In this document: positions 24,557 through 29,988 of the stretch, one piece after another
How the letters are laid out: each line of letters begins with the position of its first letter
How positions within the stretch are numbered: the stretch's first letter is position 1
Virus record (IMG/VR): IMGVR_UViG_3300032288_002224
Span: 1-33,892 of that record
DNA from: a virus
Direction: 5' to 3' (one strand)
DNA length: 33,892 nt
The notes under the pieces: model-generated
The model's database searches: none
Told to the model about the DNA's origin: nothing
The model's input: the letters and a program-made list of their open reading frames with translations, nothing else
Translations under genes and position numbers: made by a program

Positions 24557-25063
24557 ATGTGGAAGAAAATAAACTCATTCGATGACTATGAAATATCTGC
24601 GGACGGGACCGTTCGATTTCTGGGTGGATGGCGTCAGTTCGGGAAAAACCGAAGGTATGCCCCGCCATGTATCCGTTCTGTCAGCATCAAAGCAAATGGA
24701 TATGCTCAAGTAACGCTTAATAACGGCAAGAGGATAAAAAACTTTTATGTTCACAGACTGGTTGCCGAGGCATTTTTGCCAAAGCGTGACGGCAAAACTT
24801 ATGTGAACCACAAGGATGGCAATAAAACAAATAACAATATCAGCAACCTTGAGTGGGTAAGCGCGTCACAAAACATCCGACACGCCGTTGATGTCCTCGG
24901 ACTTATGATTGGAGAGCGTCACTCTCAATCAAAGTTATCTGTCTCAGATATAGAGAAAATTAGAAAGTCATCCGACTCAAGAAAAAATCTGGCTGAAGCC
25001 TACGGCGTTACGCCAAGTCATATAGGCGCAATAAAACGAAGGGAAACGTGGACCCACGTTTAA
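24557..25063 (+). CDS. NUMOD4/HNH homing endonuclease
   Basis: 168 residues from the ATG at 24557; a longer frame upstream runs into the endolysin gene and is not likely used. The N-terminus (MWKKINSFDDYEISADGTVR) is a NUMOD4-type DNA-contact motif. The HNH core is at about 62-100: FYVHRLVAEAF, then NHKDGNKTNNNISNLEW (His85 and Asn residues). The C-terminus (SKLSVSDIEKIRKSS ... YGVTPSHIGAIKRRETW) is a helix-turn-helix for target binding. Free-standing proteins of this type act as homing endonucleases. It is distinctly AT-richer than the endolysin before it and the holin after it, which fits recent insertion. It has no apparent intron. Confidence 0.9.
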   Translation: MWKKINSFDDYEISADGTVRFLGGWRQFGKNRRYAPPCIRSVSIKANGYAQVTLNNGKRIKNFYVHRLVAEAFLPKRDGKTYVNHKDGNKTNNNISNLEWVSASQNIRHAVDVLGLMIGERHSQSKLSVSDIEKIRKSSDSRKNLAEAYGVTPSHIGAIKRRETWTHV

Positions 25064-25069
25064 TCAATC

Positions 25070-25216
25070 ATGAGACAGGAAGACATTCGCTTTTTGATCG
25101 TATCGGCCATTTTCTGCCTCGCCCTGTTCGGCGCGGCGGCGCTGCTGACAGGCTGTGAGTCAGCGAAATACGTCGAGTGCATTGCGCGCGACAACACCCG
25201 TAACCCCTGCAACTAG
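25070..25216 (+). CDS. Small lipoprotein
   Basis: 48 residues. A hydrophobic segment (FLIVSAIFCLALFGAAALLTGC) ends in a lipobox LLTGC with Cys29. The mature part is only 20 residues (CESAKYVECIARDNTRNPCN) with two further cysteines. It begins 6 bp after the HNH stop and is followed by the holin candidate. A lipoprotein at the inner face of the outer membrane could be an extra spanin-like or lysis-control component, but its mature length is short for an o-spanin, and a proper one lies at 25539. Confidence 0.6.
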   Translation: MRQEDIRFLIVSAIFCLALFGAAALLTGCESAKYVECIARDNTRNPCN

Positions 25217-25226
25217 GAGAATAGAT

Positions 25227-25406
25227 ATGCTTATCGGCTGGCGCACCTACCTTATGTCCGCTCTGACAGCCGCCTTTGGCGCTTTGGCCGTGGCCGACTG
25301 GAATAGCTTCCTGCAAGACCCAAAGGCCGGTTGGTCGATCATTGCGATGTCAGTCATGATGGCGGTTATGCGTTCGATCACGACCACGCCTCCGGCGAAC
25401 AAGTGA
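25227..25406 (+). CDS. Holin candidate (two transmembrane segments)
   Basis: 59 residues from ATG 25227, chosen because AACTAGGAGA lies directly upstream; an in-frame start at 25155 has no such site. There are two hydrophobic segments: YLMSALTAAFGALAVADW (8-25) and GWSIIAMSVMMAVMRSI (35-51), with a short basic tail. This is the size and topology of class II phage holins. It lies next to a spanin pair and two genes behind the endolysin. It would permeabilise the inner membrane at lysis time. The stop overlaps the GTG of the i-spanin (GTGA). Confidence 0.7.
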   Translation: MLIGWRTYLMSALTAAFGALAVADWNSFLQDPKAGWSIIAMSVMMAVMRSITTTPPANK

Positions 25407-25642
25407 TCGTAACGATCCTGCAAATTCTCGGCGGGCTATTCATGCTCGCCGGGAAAGTATTCGACTTTCTGCATCAGCGTCAGCTAGTCGATCTCGCCAA
25501 GACCGCTCAGCAACTTGATAACCTTAAGGCGCAAGTCAATGCCGCCCATACCGCCGTCAAAATACGCGAGGCGGCTGCTGCCGCTGCTGCCAATGATCCT
25601 ACTGGCGTCATGTCAGACGACGAATTTACACGCCCCGATTAG
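25403..25642 (+). CDS. Rz-like i-spanin
   Basis: 79 residues from GTG 25403, whose start overlaps the holin stop. There is an N-terminal membrane helix (VIVTILQILGGLFMLAGKVFDFL, residues 1-23), then a coiled-coil-like periplasmic helix (QRQLVDLAKTAQQLDNLKAQVNAAHTAVKIREAAAAAA). This fits an inner-membrane spanin that pairs with the lipoprotein encoded out of frame at 25539. Together they fuse inner and outer membranes in the last step of lysis (known for Rz/Rz1). It is shorter than lambda Rz. Confidence 0.78.
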   Translation: MIVTILQILGGLFMLAGKVFDFLHQRQLVDLAKTAQQLDNLKAQVNAAHTAVKIREAAAAAAANDPTGVMSDDEFTRPD

Positions 25643-25769
25643 CGATACGCTTACGTTTTGCGACGGCGCACGGCCAATTTACTGGAGTAAGCGCGATACT
25701 CCAAAGACGGTAGAGCAAATCAAGGCGCACAATGCAGTTGGCAAGCTGTGCGGATGGGGGAAGAAATGA
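25539..25769 (+). CDS. Rz1-like o-spanin (overlapping in another frame)
   Basis: 76 residues from ATG 25539, starting inside the i-spanin and reading in another frame. MPPIPPSKYARRLLPLLPMILLASC ends in a lipobox LLAS-C (Cys25). The mature protein has the ICDGARPI-like pattern TFCDGARPIYWSKRDTPKTVEQIKAHNAVGKLCGW that is typical of Rz1-like proteins in many proteobacterial phages. About 104 bp overlaps with the i-spanin, the classic nested Rz/Rz1 arrangement. Its stop overlaps the ATG of the next membrane protein. Confidence 0.85.
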   Translation: MPPIPPSKYARRLLPLLPMILLASCQTTNLHAPISDTLTFCDGARPIYWSKRDTPKTVEQIKAHNAVGKLCGWGKK

Positions 25770-25996
25770 CGCAAAACGAACACCCGGTTTGGGATTTCAT
25801 TAACGCCTTATTCGAAACGACGACGGAAAAAGTAACCGCCGCTATATCAGGAGCCGCGATTATAAGCCCTGCATTTCATCTAAAAGAAACGTCAGAGACG
25901 GCGGCCTTGTGGCTTCCTATCCTTGGCTGTATTTGGCTCGGCAGTCAGATCGCTCATAAGTGGTGGCACTTTGGCCGCCCGCCGAAGCAGAACTGA
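25766..25996 (+). CDS. Second small membrane protein of the lysis region
   Basis: 76 residues from ATG 25766 (ATGA overlap with the o-spanin stop). It has two hydrophobic regions: VTAAISGAAIISPAFHL (28-44) and AALWLPILGCIWLGSQIAHKWW (52-73). The N-terminus is acidic (NEHPVWDFINALFETTTE). It could be a second holin or antiholin, or an unrelated membrane protein. There is no family match that I can name. Tight coupling to the spanin gene favours a lysis link. Confidence 0.55.
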   Translation: MTQNEHPVWDFINALFETTTEKVTAAISGAAIISPAFHLKETSETAALWLPILGCIWLGSQIAHKWWHFGRPPKQN

Positions 25997-25997
25997 C

Positions 25998-27047
25998 ATG
26001 GCGACAAGGCCGCTGCCGCCAGAAGAAGTGGCGAGGACGCAGGCTGCGCTTCAAAAACACGGTTGGAATATTAGTCATGCGGCAGAGGAATTGGGCATAG
26101 CCCGCTCCAGCCTGCATGACAGGATAAAAGTTAATAACCTCCACCCGAAGCGGTTTGACGCGCCTCCGCTGCCGAGTCCTGTCAGGGACATAGAGCAGCT
26201 TGTATCCGATAGGATAGAGGAGAGCCGCCGCACAAAGCAGGCGGATGACGCCCGCGACCTTATCAAGATCAACGTCAATATTGATGGCCCGTTCGGCTTG
26301 CTGATTTTTGGCGACCCGCACGTCGATAATCCGGGGTGCGATTTTGAAACGCTGGCACGACATAGACAAATCGCAATCGACCATCCCTTTGTTTTTGCTG
26401 GAAATATTGGCGATAACCTTGATAATTGGATCGGGCGCCTCGGTGCTTTGTACGCACATAGCACGACTACTGCGGCGGAAGGCTGGAAGCTAGTTGAATG
26501 GCTTGTCAGCCCGCTTCGCTGGCTATTTCTGATTGGCGGCAATCACGACCTCTGGATGGGGAACGGCGATCCGCTGCACTGGATTTCCCGACAAGCCAAT
26601 AGCGTCTATGAACCGCACGGCGTTCGCATGGCGCTTAAACAGCCCTGCGGCACAGTGACCCGGATTCACTGTAGGCACGATTTCCCCGGCCACTCAATTT
26701 ACCATTCTTTGCACGGCCCAAAGCGCGAAGCGATCATGGGCTTCCGCGATCATCTGATCGTCGCCGGCCATAAGCATACAGGCGGCTCTGAGCAGCTTGT
26801 CACGCCAGACGGCATTGTCAGCCAGATCGTCCGCGTCGCTGGCTATAAGGTCGTGGATTCCTACGCCCACCAATTAGCACTCAAGAAGATGATGATTCAT
26901 CAGGCGGCGCTCATCATCATCAATCCTGATGAGCCAGAAACGTCCGCCGGCCGGTGCTGGTGCGCTCCGACCGTTGAGCTTGGCGTGATGTTTCTTGATG
27001 CGTTGAGGGAGCGCTATGAGCAATCAAAATCAAAAAAACGTAAGTGA
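25998..27047 (+). CDS. HTH-fused calcineurin-like metallophosphoesterase
   Basis: 349 residues from ATG 25998. The N-terminal 50 residues form a Fis/NtrC-type helix-turn-helix (AALQKHGWNISHAAEELGIARSSLHDRIK, 16-44). After a linker, residues 95-265 carry the metallophosphatase motifs in order: GDPHVD (Asp106, His108), GNIGDN (Asp139), GGNHD (Asn182, His183, Asp184), HDFPGHS (His227, His232) and GHKH (His258, His260). The full two-metal site is thus present. The C-terminus is basic (KSKKRK). It could be a phosphatase or nuclease directed to DNA by the HTH, but the substrate is unknown. It lies two bases behind the lysis genes in the late operon. Confidence 0.85.
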   Translation: MATRPLPPEEVARTQAALQKHGWNISHAAEELGIARSSLHDRIKVNNLHPKRFDAPPLPSPVRDIEQLVSDRIEESRRTKQADDARDLIKINVNIDGPFGLLIFGDPHVDNPGCDFETLARHRQIAIDHPFVFAGNIGDNLDNWIGRLGALYAHSTTTAAEGWKLVEWLVSPLRWLFLIGGNHDLWMGNGDPLHWISRQANSVYEPHGVRMALKQPCGTVTRIHCRHDFPGHSIYHSLHGPKREAIMGFRDHLIVAGHKHTGGSEQLVTPDGIVSQIVRVAGYKVVDSYAHQLALKKMMIHQAALIIINPDEPETSAGRCWCAPTVELGVMFLDALRERYEQSKSKKRK

Positions 27048-27222
27048 GCAAATCTTCCTCTACGTCCCTCACTCATGGGCGCAGAAAGCGCTTGAGATCG
27101 GCTGGACGCTGGCCGGCGACCTTGGCCCTCCGCACAACAGCTATTCAATCCTTATGCAATGGAAGAAGGGCGGCGAGCCTGTCATGCCATTCAACTCAAG
27201 GGAGAAGCGCTATGAGAGATGA
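27016..27222 (+). CDS. Small unknown protein
   Basis: 68 residues. The ATG lies inside the phosphoesterase gene (32 bp overlap, different frame). The sequence SEQIFLYVPHSWAQKALEIGWTLAGDLGPPHNSYSILMQWKKGGEP looks like a compact globular protein with conserved-looking Trp and Gly/Pro residues. It overlaps the next gene by 11 bp. Family not recognised. Confidence 0.5.
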   Translation: MSNQNQKNVSEQIFLYVPHSWAQKALEIGWTLAGDLGPPHNSYSILMQWKKGGEPVMPFNSREKRYER

Positions 27223-27445
27223 CGATGAAGACTATTCGGACATCGAAGTTTCGCCCTTCGAAGAAGCGCCGCTTGATCCGGTGGCTGCTCGGGCAGCAAG
27301 TTTCACCAAACTTCTGGCCCTCGTGGATCATGTTAAAGACGATGAGGCTCGTAAGGAAGCTCTTTTAATGCTTCGCGCGATCCGCTTGTCATTTAAGACT
27401 TTGCCGGTAGGCGATCTGTCAGCGCTACCCGGCGGTAAAACGTGA
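27212..27445 (+). CDS. Small acidic unknown protein
   Basis: 77 residues from ATG 27212, where an acidic N-terminus begins (MRDDDEDYSDIEVSPFEEAP); the upstream part of the same open frame is basic, low-complexity and overlaps a better gene. The C-terminal half is a helix pair (SFTKLLALVDHVKDDEARKEALLMLRAIRLSF). Its stop overlaps the next start. Unknown function. Confidence 0.5.
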   Translation: MRDDDEDYSDIEVSPFEEAPLDPVAARAASFTKLLALVDHVKDDEARKEALLMLRAIRLSFKTLPVGDLSALPGGKT

Positions 27446-27642
27446 CGCTTTATGTCATCGCCCTTGTCTGCTTAACCGGACAGCCGTGCGATAAAGAGCA
27501 TTACATCGACTTTCAGGCTTTCCGCGCGCCGCCCGGCGTCATCATCTGCGGCGTCCCGGCGACGACGACTATCATTCAGTCTGTCAGAGCGCCGGGGCGC
27601 GATATGTATATCCGCCAGCGGTGTGAGTTAAGACGTGATTAA
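27442..27642 (+). CDS. Small unknown protein ending the rightward operon
   Basis: 66 residues, GTG start overlapping the previous stop (GTGA). It begins with a short hydrophobic strand (TLYVIALVCLTGQPC) with Cys residues at 10, 16 and 36, and ends with basic residues (YIRQRCELRRD). The hydrophobic start is too short for a confident signal peptide. It ends 4 bp into the convergent DUF551 gene, so it is the last rightward gene. Confidence 0.5.
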   Translation: MTLYVIALVCLTGQPCDKEHYIDFQAFRAPPGVIICGVPATTTIIQSVRAPGRDMYIRQRCELRRD

Positions 27643-27914
27643 ACGAAGCGCAAATCCGGCGGCGGATTTGGAATCGGCATCCAGTGAGTAATGTTATGAA
27701 TAACATACCCATGACCCTTTATTTTACCTTCTCGGTATCGGCCAAAACACGAAGCATCTAACCAGCGCGACCCGTTGTCATCCCAAAATCCAATTCTAGT
27801 TTGCCATTTATAACCAATATGCCTTTGTCCATCCCAGCTTTTCCATTTAACAGCTAAAAGAACAAAACCAGCATAAGGTTGCGGCGCAGTATCAATCGGT
27901 TGCCATTCTGTCAT
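27639..27914 (-). CDS. DUF551-like phage protein
   Basis: 91 residues. It starts with EWQPIDTAPQPYAGFVLLAVK and ends with VIHNITHWMPIPNPPP, the two hallmarks of DUF551 proteins (W.PI.TAP at the start, THWMP.P.PP at the end). In this family both parts flank a small beta fold of unknown function, common in phage early regions. AGGAGA lies 6-11 bases before the ATG, overlapping the stop of the upstream gene. It is the last gene of the leftward operon. Confidence 0.8.
   Translation of the reverse strand: MTEWQPIDTAPQPYAGFVLLAVKWKSWDGQRHIGYKWQTRIGFWDDNGSRWLDASCFGRYREGKIKGHGYVIHNITHWMPIPNPPPDLRFV
27651..27670. terminator. Perfect hairpin at the convergent operon ends
   Basis: CAAATCCG and CGGATTTG form a perfect 8-bp stem with a GCGG loop, inside the last codons of the DUF551 gene and just past the end of the rightward operon. 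No T tract follows in the rightward direction, and only a weak T-rich stretch follows leftward. It may reduce read-through between the converging operons, but it could also be a coding accident. Confidence 0.3.
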
Positions 27915-27923
27915 TTCATTCTC

Positions 27924-28232
27924 CTACCACCGATACCAGCCCGCCAGCGCCATGATGCGTCCCGGCTTCGGCTTATTGATAGCCGCCGGCTTCCGTTCCG
28001 GTTTGGGCGCAGGCTCCTTTGGCGGCTGAATAGCTTTCCATTCAGCATAGCGTTTCCGACACGCCTCGCGGTTTTTCCGCTTGCGCTCCTCGCGCTCCTC
28101 CGGCGTCTCTTTGGCGTATCGAGTTTTGTGCGCACGCCGCCATTCTTCCCTCATCCTTTCCGCATATTCAGGATCGGCGGCCATACGCTCTTTCTTTCGA
28201 GCGTAGGCGCTAGGCTTTGTCTCGTCAGTCAA
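27924..28232 (-). CDS. Highly charged small protein
   Basis: 102 residues from a TTG that overlaps the previous stop (TTGA). The first 70 residues are a long, highly charged helix (KKERMAADPEYAERMREEWRRAHKTRYAKETPEEREERKRKNREACRKRYAEW), followed by a Pro/Lys tail. This pattern is seen in small phage proteins that contact DNA or host proteins, but no family is recognised. It is part of a chain of coupled small early genes. Confidence 0.5.
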   Translation of the reverse strand: MTDETKPSAYARKKERMAADPEYAERMREEWRRAHKTRYAKETPEEREERKRKNREACRKRYAEWKAIQPPKEPAPKPERKPAAINKPKPGRIMALAGWYRW

Positions 28233-28423
28233 TGCGCTCTTATCCAGCAGTTTCCGCCTGCGTCTTGCTGGCAGATAAGGTAAGACGGCGGAAGGCTTAG
28301 ATCAGCGCGGTATTCCGGCTGGCCTGACACCGTGCGGGTCAGCGTGGCCGTCAGGATAAAGACGGCCACACCGAGAAAGAGGATGCCGAAAAGCACCTCT
28401 ATCAATTCCCTCGCCAGCTTCAC
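28229..28423 (-). CDS. Small single-span membrane protein
   Basis: 64 residues from GTG (GTGA overlap with the upstream stop). Membrane helix LIEVLFGILFLGVAVFILTATL at residues 7-28, then a polar tail with two Cys (LICQQDAGGNCW). Not recognised. Its place in the early operon argues against a holin role. Superinfection exclusion or host membrane modification is possible but not shown. Confidence 0.5.
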   Translation of the reverse strand: MKLARELIEVLFGILFLGVAVFILTATLTRTVSGQPEYRADLSLPPSYLICQQDAGGNCWIRAH

Positions 28424-28779
28424 GCAGCCGCCGCAGACTTCTTCGTCGCAACCGCCTTCACGATTTCCTCGGCGGGCGTGTCATCAATCAGATCAAGCGC
28501 AGCCGCTAAGCCGGATTCAATCTGCGAGAACTTCTTCGTGACCTTCGCCTGAACGGGCGAGAACATCGCGCCTTCGGCTGACGCCGCATCGACGGCGTTC
28601 GCGCTTGTCAGAACGCGCTTAAGCATTTCAATCTTCCGATAGTCCACGTCGAGGATCGGAAGCTCATGGCGGTTAAGAGCGCGAAGCTGCGCCATATAGG
28701 CGTTAATCGCGATAGCGCCGGCACGGGCGTCCAGCGCTTCGTCTGACAGGCCGTAAGTCGTATCAACGAGTCTCATCAT
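28420..28779 (-). CDS. Unknown helical early protein
   Basis: 119 residues; two ATGs at the start (28779, 28776), the first overlapping the upstream TGA. It is predicted mostly helical: DEALDARAGAIAINAYMAQLRAL, VDYRKIEMLKRVLTSANAV, FSQIESGLAAALDLIDDTPAEEIVKAVA, ending with KKSAAAA. No catalytic or DNA-binding motif is visible. Codon use and the tight overlaps support it as a real gene. Confidence 0.55.
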   Translation of the reverse strand: MMRLVDTTYGLSDEALDARAGAIAINAYMAQLRALNRHELPILDVDYRKIEMLKRVLTSANAVDAASAEGAMFSPVQAKVTKKFSQIESGLAAALDLIDDTPAEEIVKAVATKKSAAAA

Positions 28780-28889
28780 TTCGTGACCTCATTGCCGTCC
28801 AGTTGAATACGAACGCGCACACGGGGCTGGCGGCTACCCCACACGCACGATTTCCGATTGCGGAAAAACAAAGACAGGAAACGCTTCAA
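28776..28889 (-). CDS. Tiny basic protein
   Basis: 37 residues starting at TTG, overlapping the upstream stop (TTGA) and ending in an ATGA overlap with the next gene. Very basic (KRFLSLFFRNRKSCVWGSRQP, then VRVRIQLDGNEVTK). The overlaps at both ends mirror the rest of this operon, which is the main argument for it. Unknown function. Confidence 0.35.
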   Translation of the reverse strand: MKRFLSLFFRNRKSCVWGSRQPRVRVRIQLDGNEVTK

Positions 28890-28990
28890 CGCGCTTTCTC
28901 CATCCAGAAAACAAACGCTCCAGCCGCCATCCCAAAGGCAAAGAAGCCAAGGTAGATTCCGGCGTCGAAGATCATTTCAGTCGGCGTCAT
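28886..28990 (-). CDS. Tiny membrane protein
   Basis: 34 residues from ATG 28990, starting 14 bp inside the end of the upstream gene. One hydrophobic span (FDAGIYLGFFAFGMAAGAFVFWM, residues 8-30) with a short charged end (EKAR). It is short and without family match. Position in a chain of coupled genes gives modest support. Confidence 0.4.
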   Translation of the reverse strand: MTPTEMIFDAGIYLGFFAFGMAAGAFVFWMEKAR

Positions 28991-29204
28991 AATCACGCTC
29001 CAGAAATTTCAGGCGCGGCAGGCTCAACGGCATAAGCCGGCGGCCTGTGTATGCTTCGTCGCCATGCGGCTTCTCGCCGGTAGCCGCCACAACCATGCGC
29101 GTGACGGCTTCGACTTCTCCGATGACTTCGTAAGCAGGCTTGTCAGCAGCGGCCCGACGTATGGCCGCCTGACGGCGGGCGACGGCCTTCGCGCTAATAG
29201 TCAT
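28977..29204 (-). CDS. Small unknown early protein
   Basis: 75 residues from ATG 29204, chosen because it makes an ATGA overlap with the dCTP deaminase-like gene; a TTG three codons upstream is an alternative. The N-terminus is a basic helix (SAKAVARRQAAIRRAAAD), the rest is mixed (YEVIGEVEAVTRMVVAATGE, RLMPLSLPRLKFLERDYD). Not recognised; nucleic-acid contact by the basic helix is only a possibility. Confidence 0.5.
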   Translation of the reverse strand: MTISAKAVARRQAAIRRAAADKPAYEVIGEVEAVTRMVVAATGEKPHGDEAYTGRRLMPLSLPRLKFLERDYDAD

Positions 29205-29692
29205 CCGGCCCAACTCCCGTCGTCGTGTTCGTGACGAGGGCCGTGTGCGGCTTTTGTCTGCGCCTGATACTTGCCGGCGTAAGCGCGCTCCGTAGGCTCA
29301 TCGAGCCAGTGAAACGCGATCTGACAGATTGGATCGCCAGCAGCGATCTCAACCGGCGTCACGCCTAGATTAACAAGCTCCAGCGTCAGGTTGCCGTGCC
29401 AGCCGGGGTCGAGCAGCGTATTGAACGCCGTGACGTGCCGACGCGCCCAAGTGGACTTGTCGATGACGTAGCCCACGACATCATCGGGTAGGTGAAAATC
29501 CTCAACCGTGTGGGCGAGCGCCGACTGGCCGGACAGAAGGCAGAGCTTGTGAGCGATTCGCACGTCATAGGAGCAAGCGCTTAAGCCATAGCTTTTGCCG
29601 TTCACGACCGTCTTCTCCCCGACGAACGGGGTGATGAGCGGCGGGTCAGCCTGACAGAGCCGGCGGATGGATTGGGCGGATAGCTGGCTCAT
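29201..29692 (-). CDS. dcd: dCTP deaminase/dUTPase-family enzyme
   Basis: 163 residues from ATG 29692, which has GGGGGGCGG upstream; a TTG at 29710 is in frame but less likely. Family motifs: CSYDVRIA (40-47), KSTWARRHV (79-87, the SS-A-R region), DPGWHGNLTLELVN (95-108) with Glu105 as the likely catalytic acid of deaminase members, and YQ.Q near the end (142-145). It converts dCTP to dUTP or removes dUTP, keeping uracil out of phage DNA and feeding dTMP synthesis. The C-terminus is His/Asp-rich. The trimeric dUTPase/deaminase families share these motifs; deaminase is favoured from SYD and the DPGW..LTLE pattern. Confidence 0.82.
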   Translation of the reverse strand: MSQLSAQSIRRLCQADPPLITPFVGEKTVVNGKSYGLSACSYDVRIAHKLCLLSGQSALAHTVEDFHLPDDVVGYVIDKSTWARRHVTAFNTLLDPGWHGNLTLELVNLGVTPVEIAAGDPICQIAFHWLDEPTERAYAGKYQAQTKAAHGPRHEHDDGSWAG

Positions 29693-29732
29693 GCCGCCCC
29701 CCGTGAACAAACGAGGAATCGGCGGCCGGAGC

Positions 29733-29754
29733 TGTATATAAAATTGTATATACT
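29733..29754. repeat. Inverted repeat A flanking attP (8-6-8)
   Basis: TGTATATA, a 6-nt spacer (AAATTG), and TATATACT: 7 of 8 positions pair. A further half-like TGTATAC follows at 29755-29760. The element is closely similar to the site at 29999-30020 (18 of 22 bases over CTGTATAT...ATATAC). It lies 103 bp from the tRNA-derived core, upstream of the dCTP deaminase-like gene. Possible arm-type binding site for integrase or excisionase, or an operator in the deaminase promoter. Confidence 0.5.
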
Positions 29755-29769
29755 GTATACGCGCAGGGA

Positions 29770-29828
29770 CGCTTTTTGTTCGCTTTTTGCGTCGGACGCA
29801 AAGCGTTTTGTTCCGGTTTTACCGGAAC
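29770..29828. repeat. Cluster of short repeats on the left arm of attP
   Basis: CGCTTTTTG is repeated directly at 29770-29778 (with preceding A) and 29781-29789, 11 bp apart, about one helical turn. A palindrome TTTGCGTC-G-GACGCAAA lies at 29786-29802, and a perfect 8-bp inverted repeat GTTCCGGT-TTT-ACCGGAAC at 29810-29828. None has a T tract that would make it a terminator. Such clusters next to att cores usually bind integrase, Xis or host bending proteins; that role is inference. Confidence 0.4.
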
Positions 29829-29856
29829 CAAAATGCCTGATATTTCCGTTGGTTAG

Positions 29857-29916
29857 TGGCGGAAGGGGAGAGATTCGAACTCTCGGTGGAGTTGCCCCCA
29901 CGGCGGTTTTCAAGAC
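29857..29916 (-). other. attP core: 3' part of tRNA-Ser(UGA)
   Basis: Read on the minus strand, this 60-bp piece is the 3' half of a class II tRNA: anticodon loop CTTGAAA (anticodon TGA), 3' anticodon stem ACCGC, variable arm GTGGGG-GCAA-CTCCAC, T arm GAGAG-TTCGAAT-CTCTC, acceptor CCCTTCC, discriminator G and CCA. The 5' half (acceptor, D arm, 5' anticodon stem beyond GT) is absent; homology ends at the anticodon loop. A phage that carries the 3' end of a tRNA next to its integrase restores the host gene on integration. The piece is therefore the likely attP identity block rather than a working tRNA. Confidence 0.85.
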
Positions 29917-29988
29917 ATTCGGTGAGTTTAGCTGCATACTTTCTAACCTCATGTTTTGCTTGCCAGATTTTATCTACAGATTGCCGGT

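Noticed and set aside
27691-27706. Palindrome ATGTTAT-GA-ATAACAT
   Set aside because: It codes for the conserved HNITHWM part of the DUF551 protein, so codon constraints can explain it; no promoter is nearby.
29810-29828. Perfect 8-bp inverted repeat considered as integrase terminator
   Set aside because: In the leftward direction it is followed by A residues, not T residues, so intrinsic termination is unlikely; retained only as part of the attP repeat cluster.
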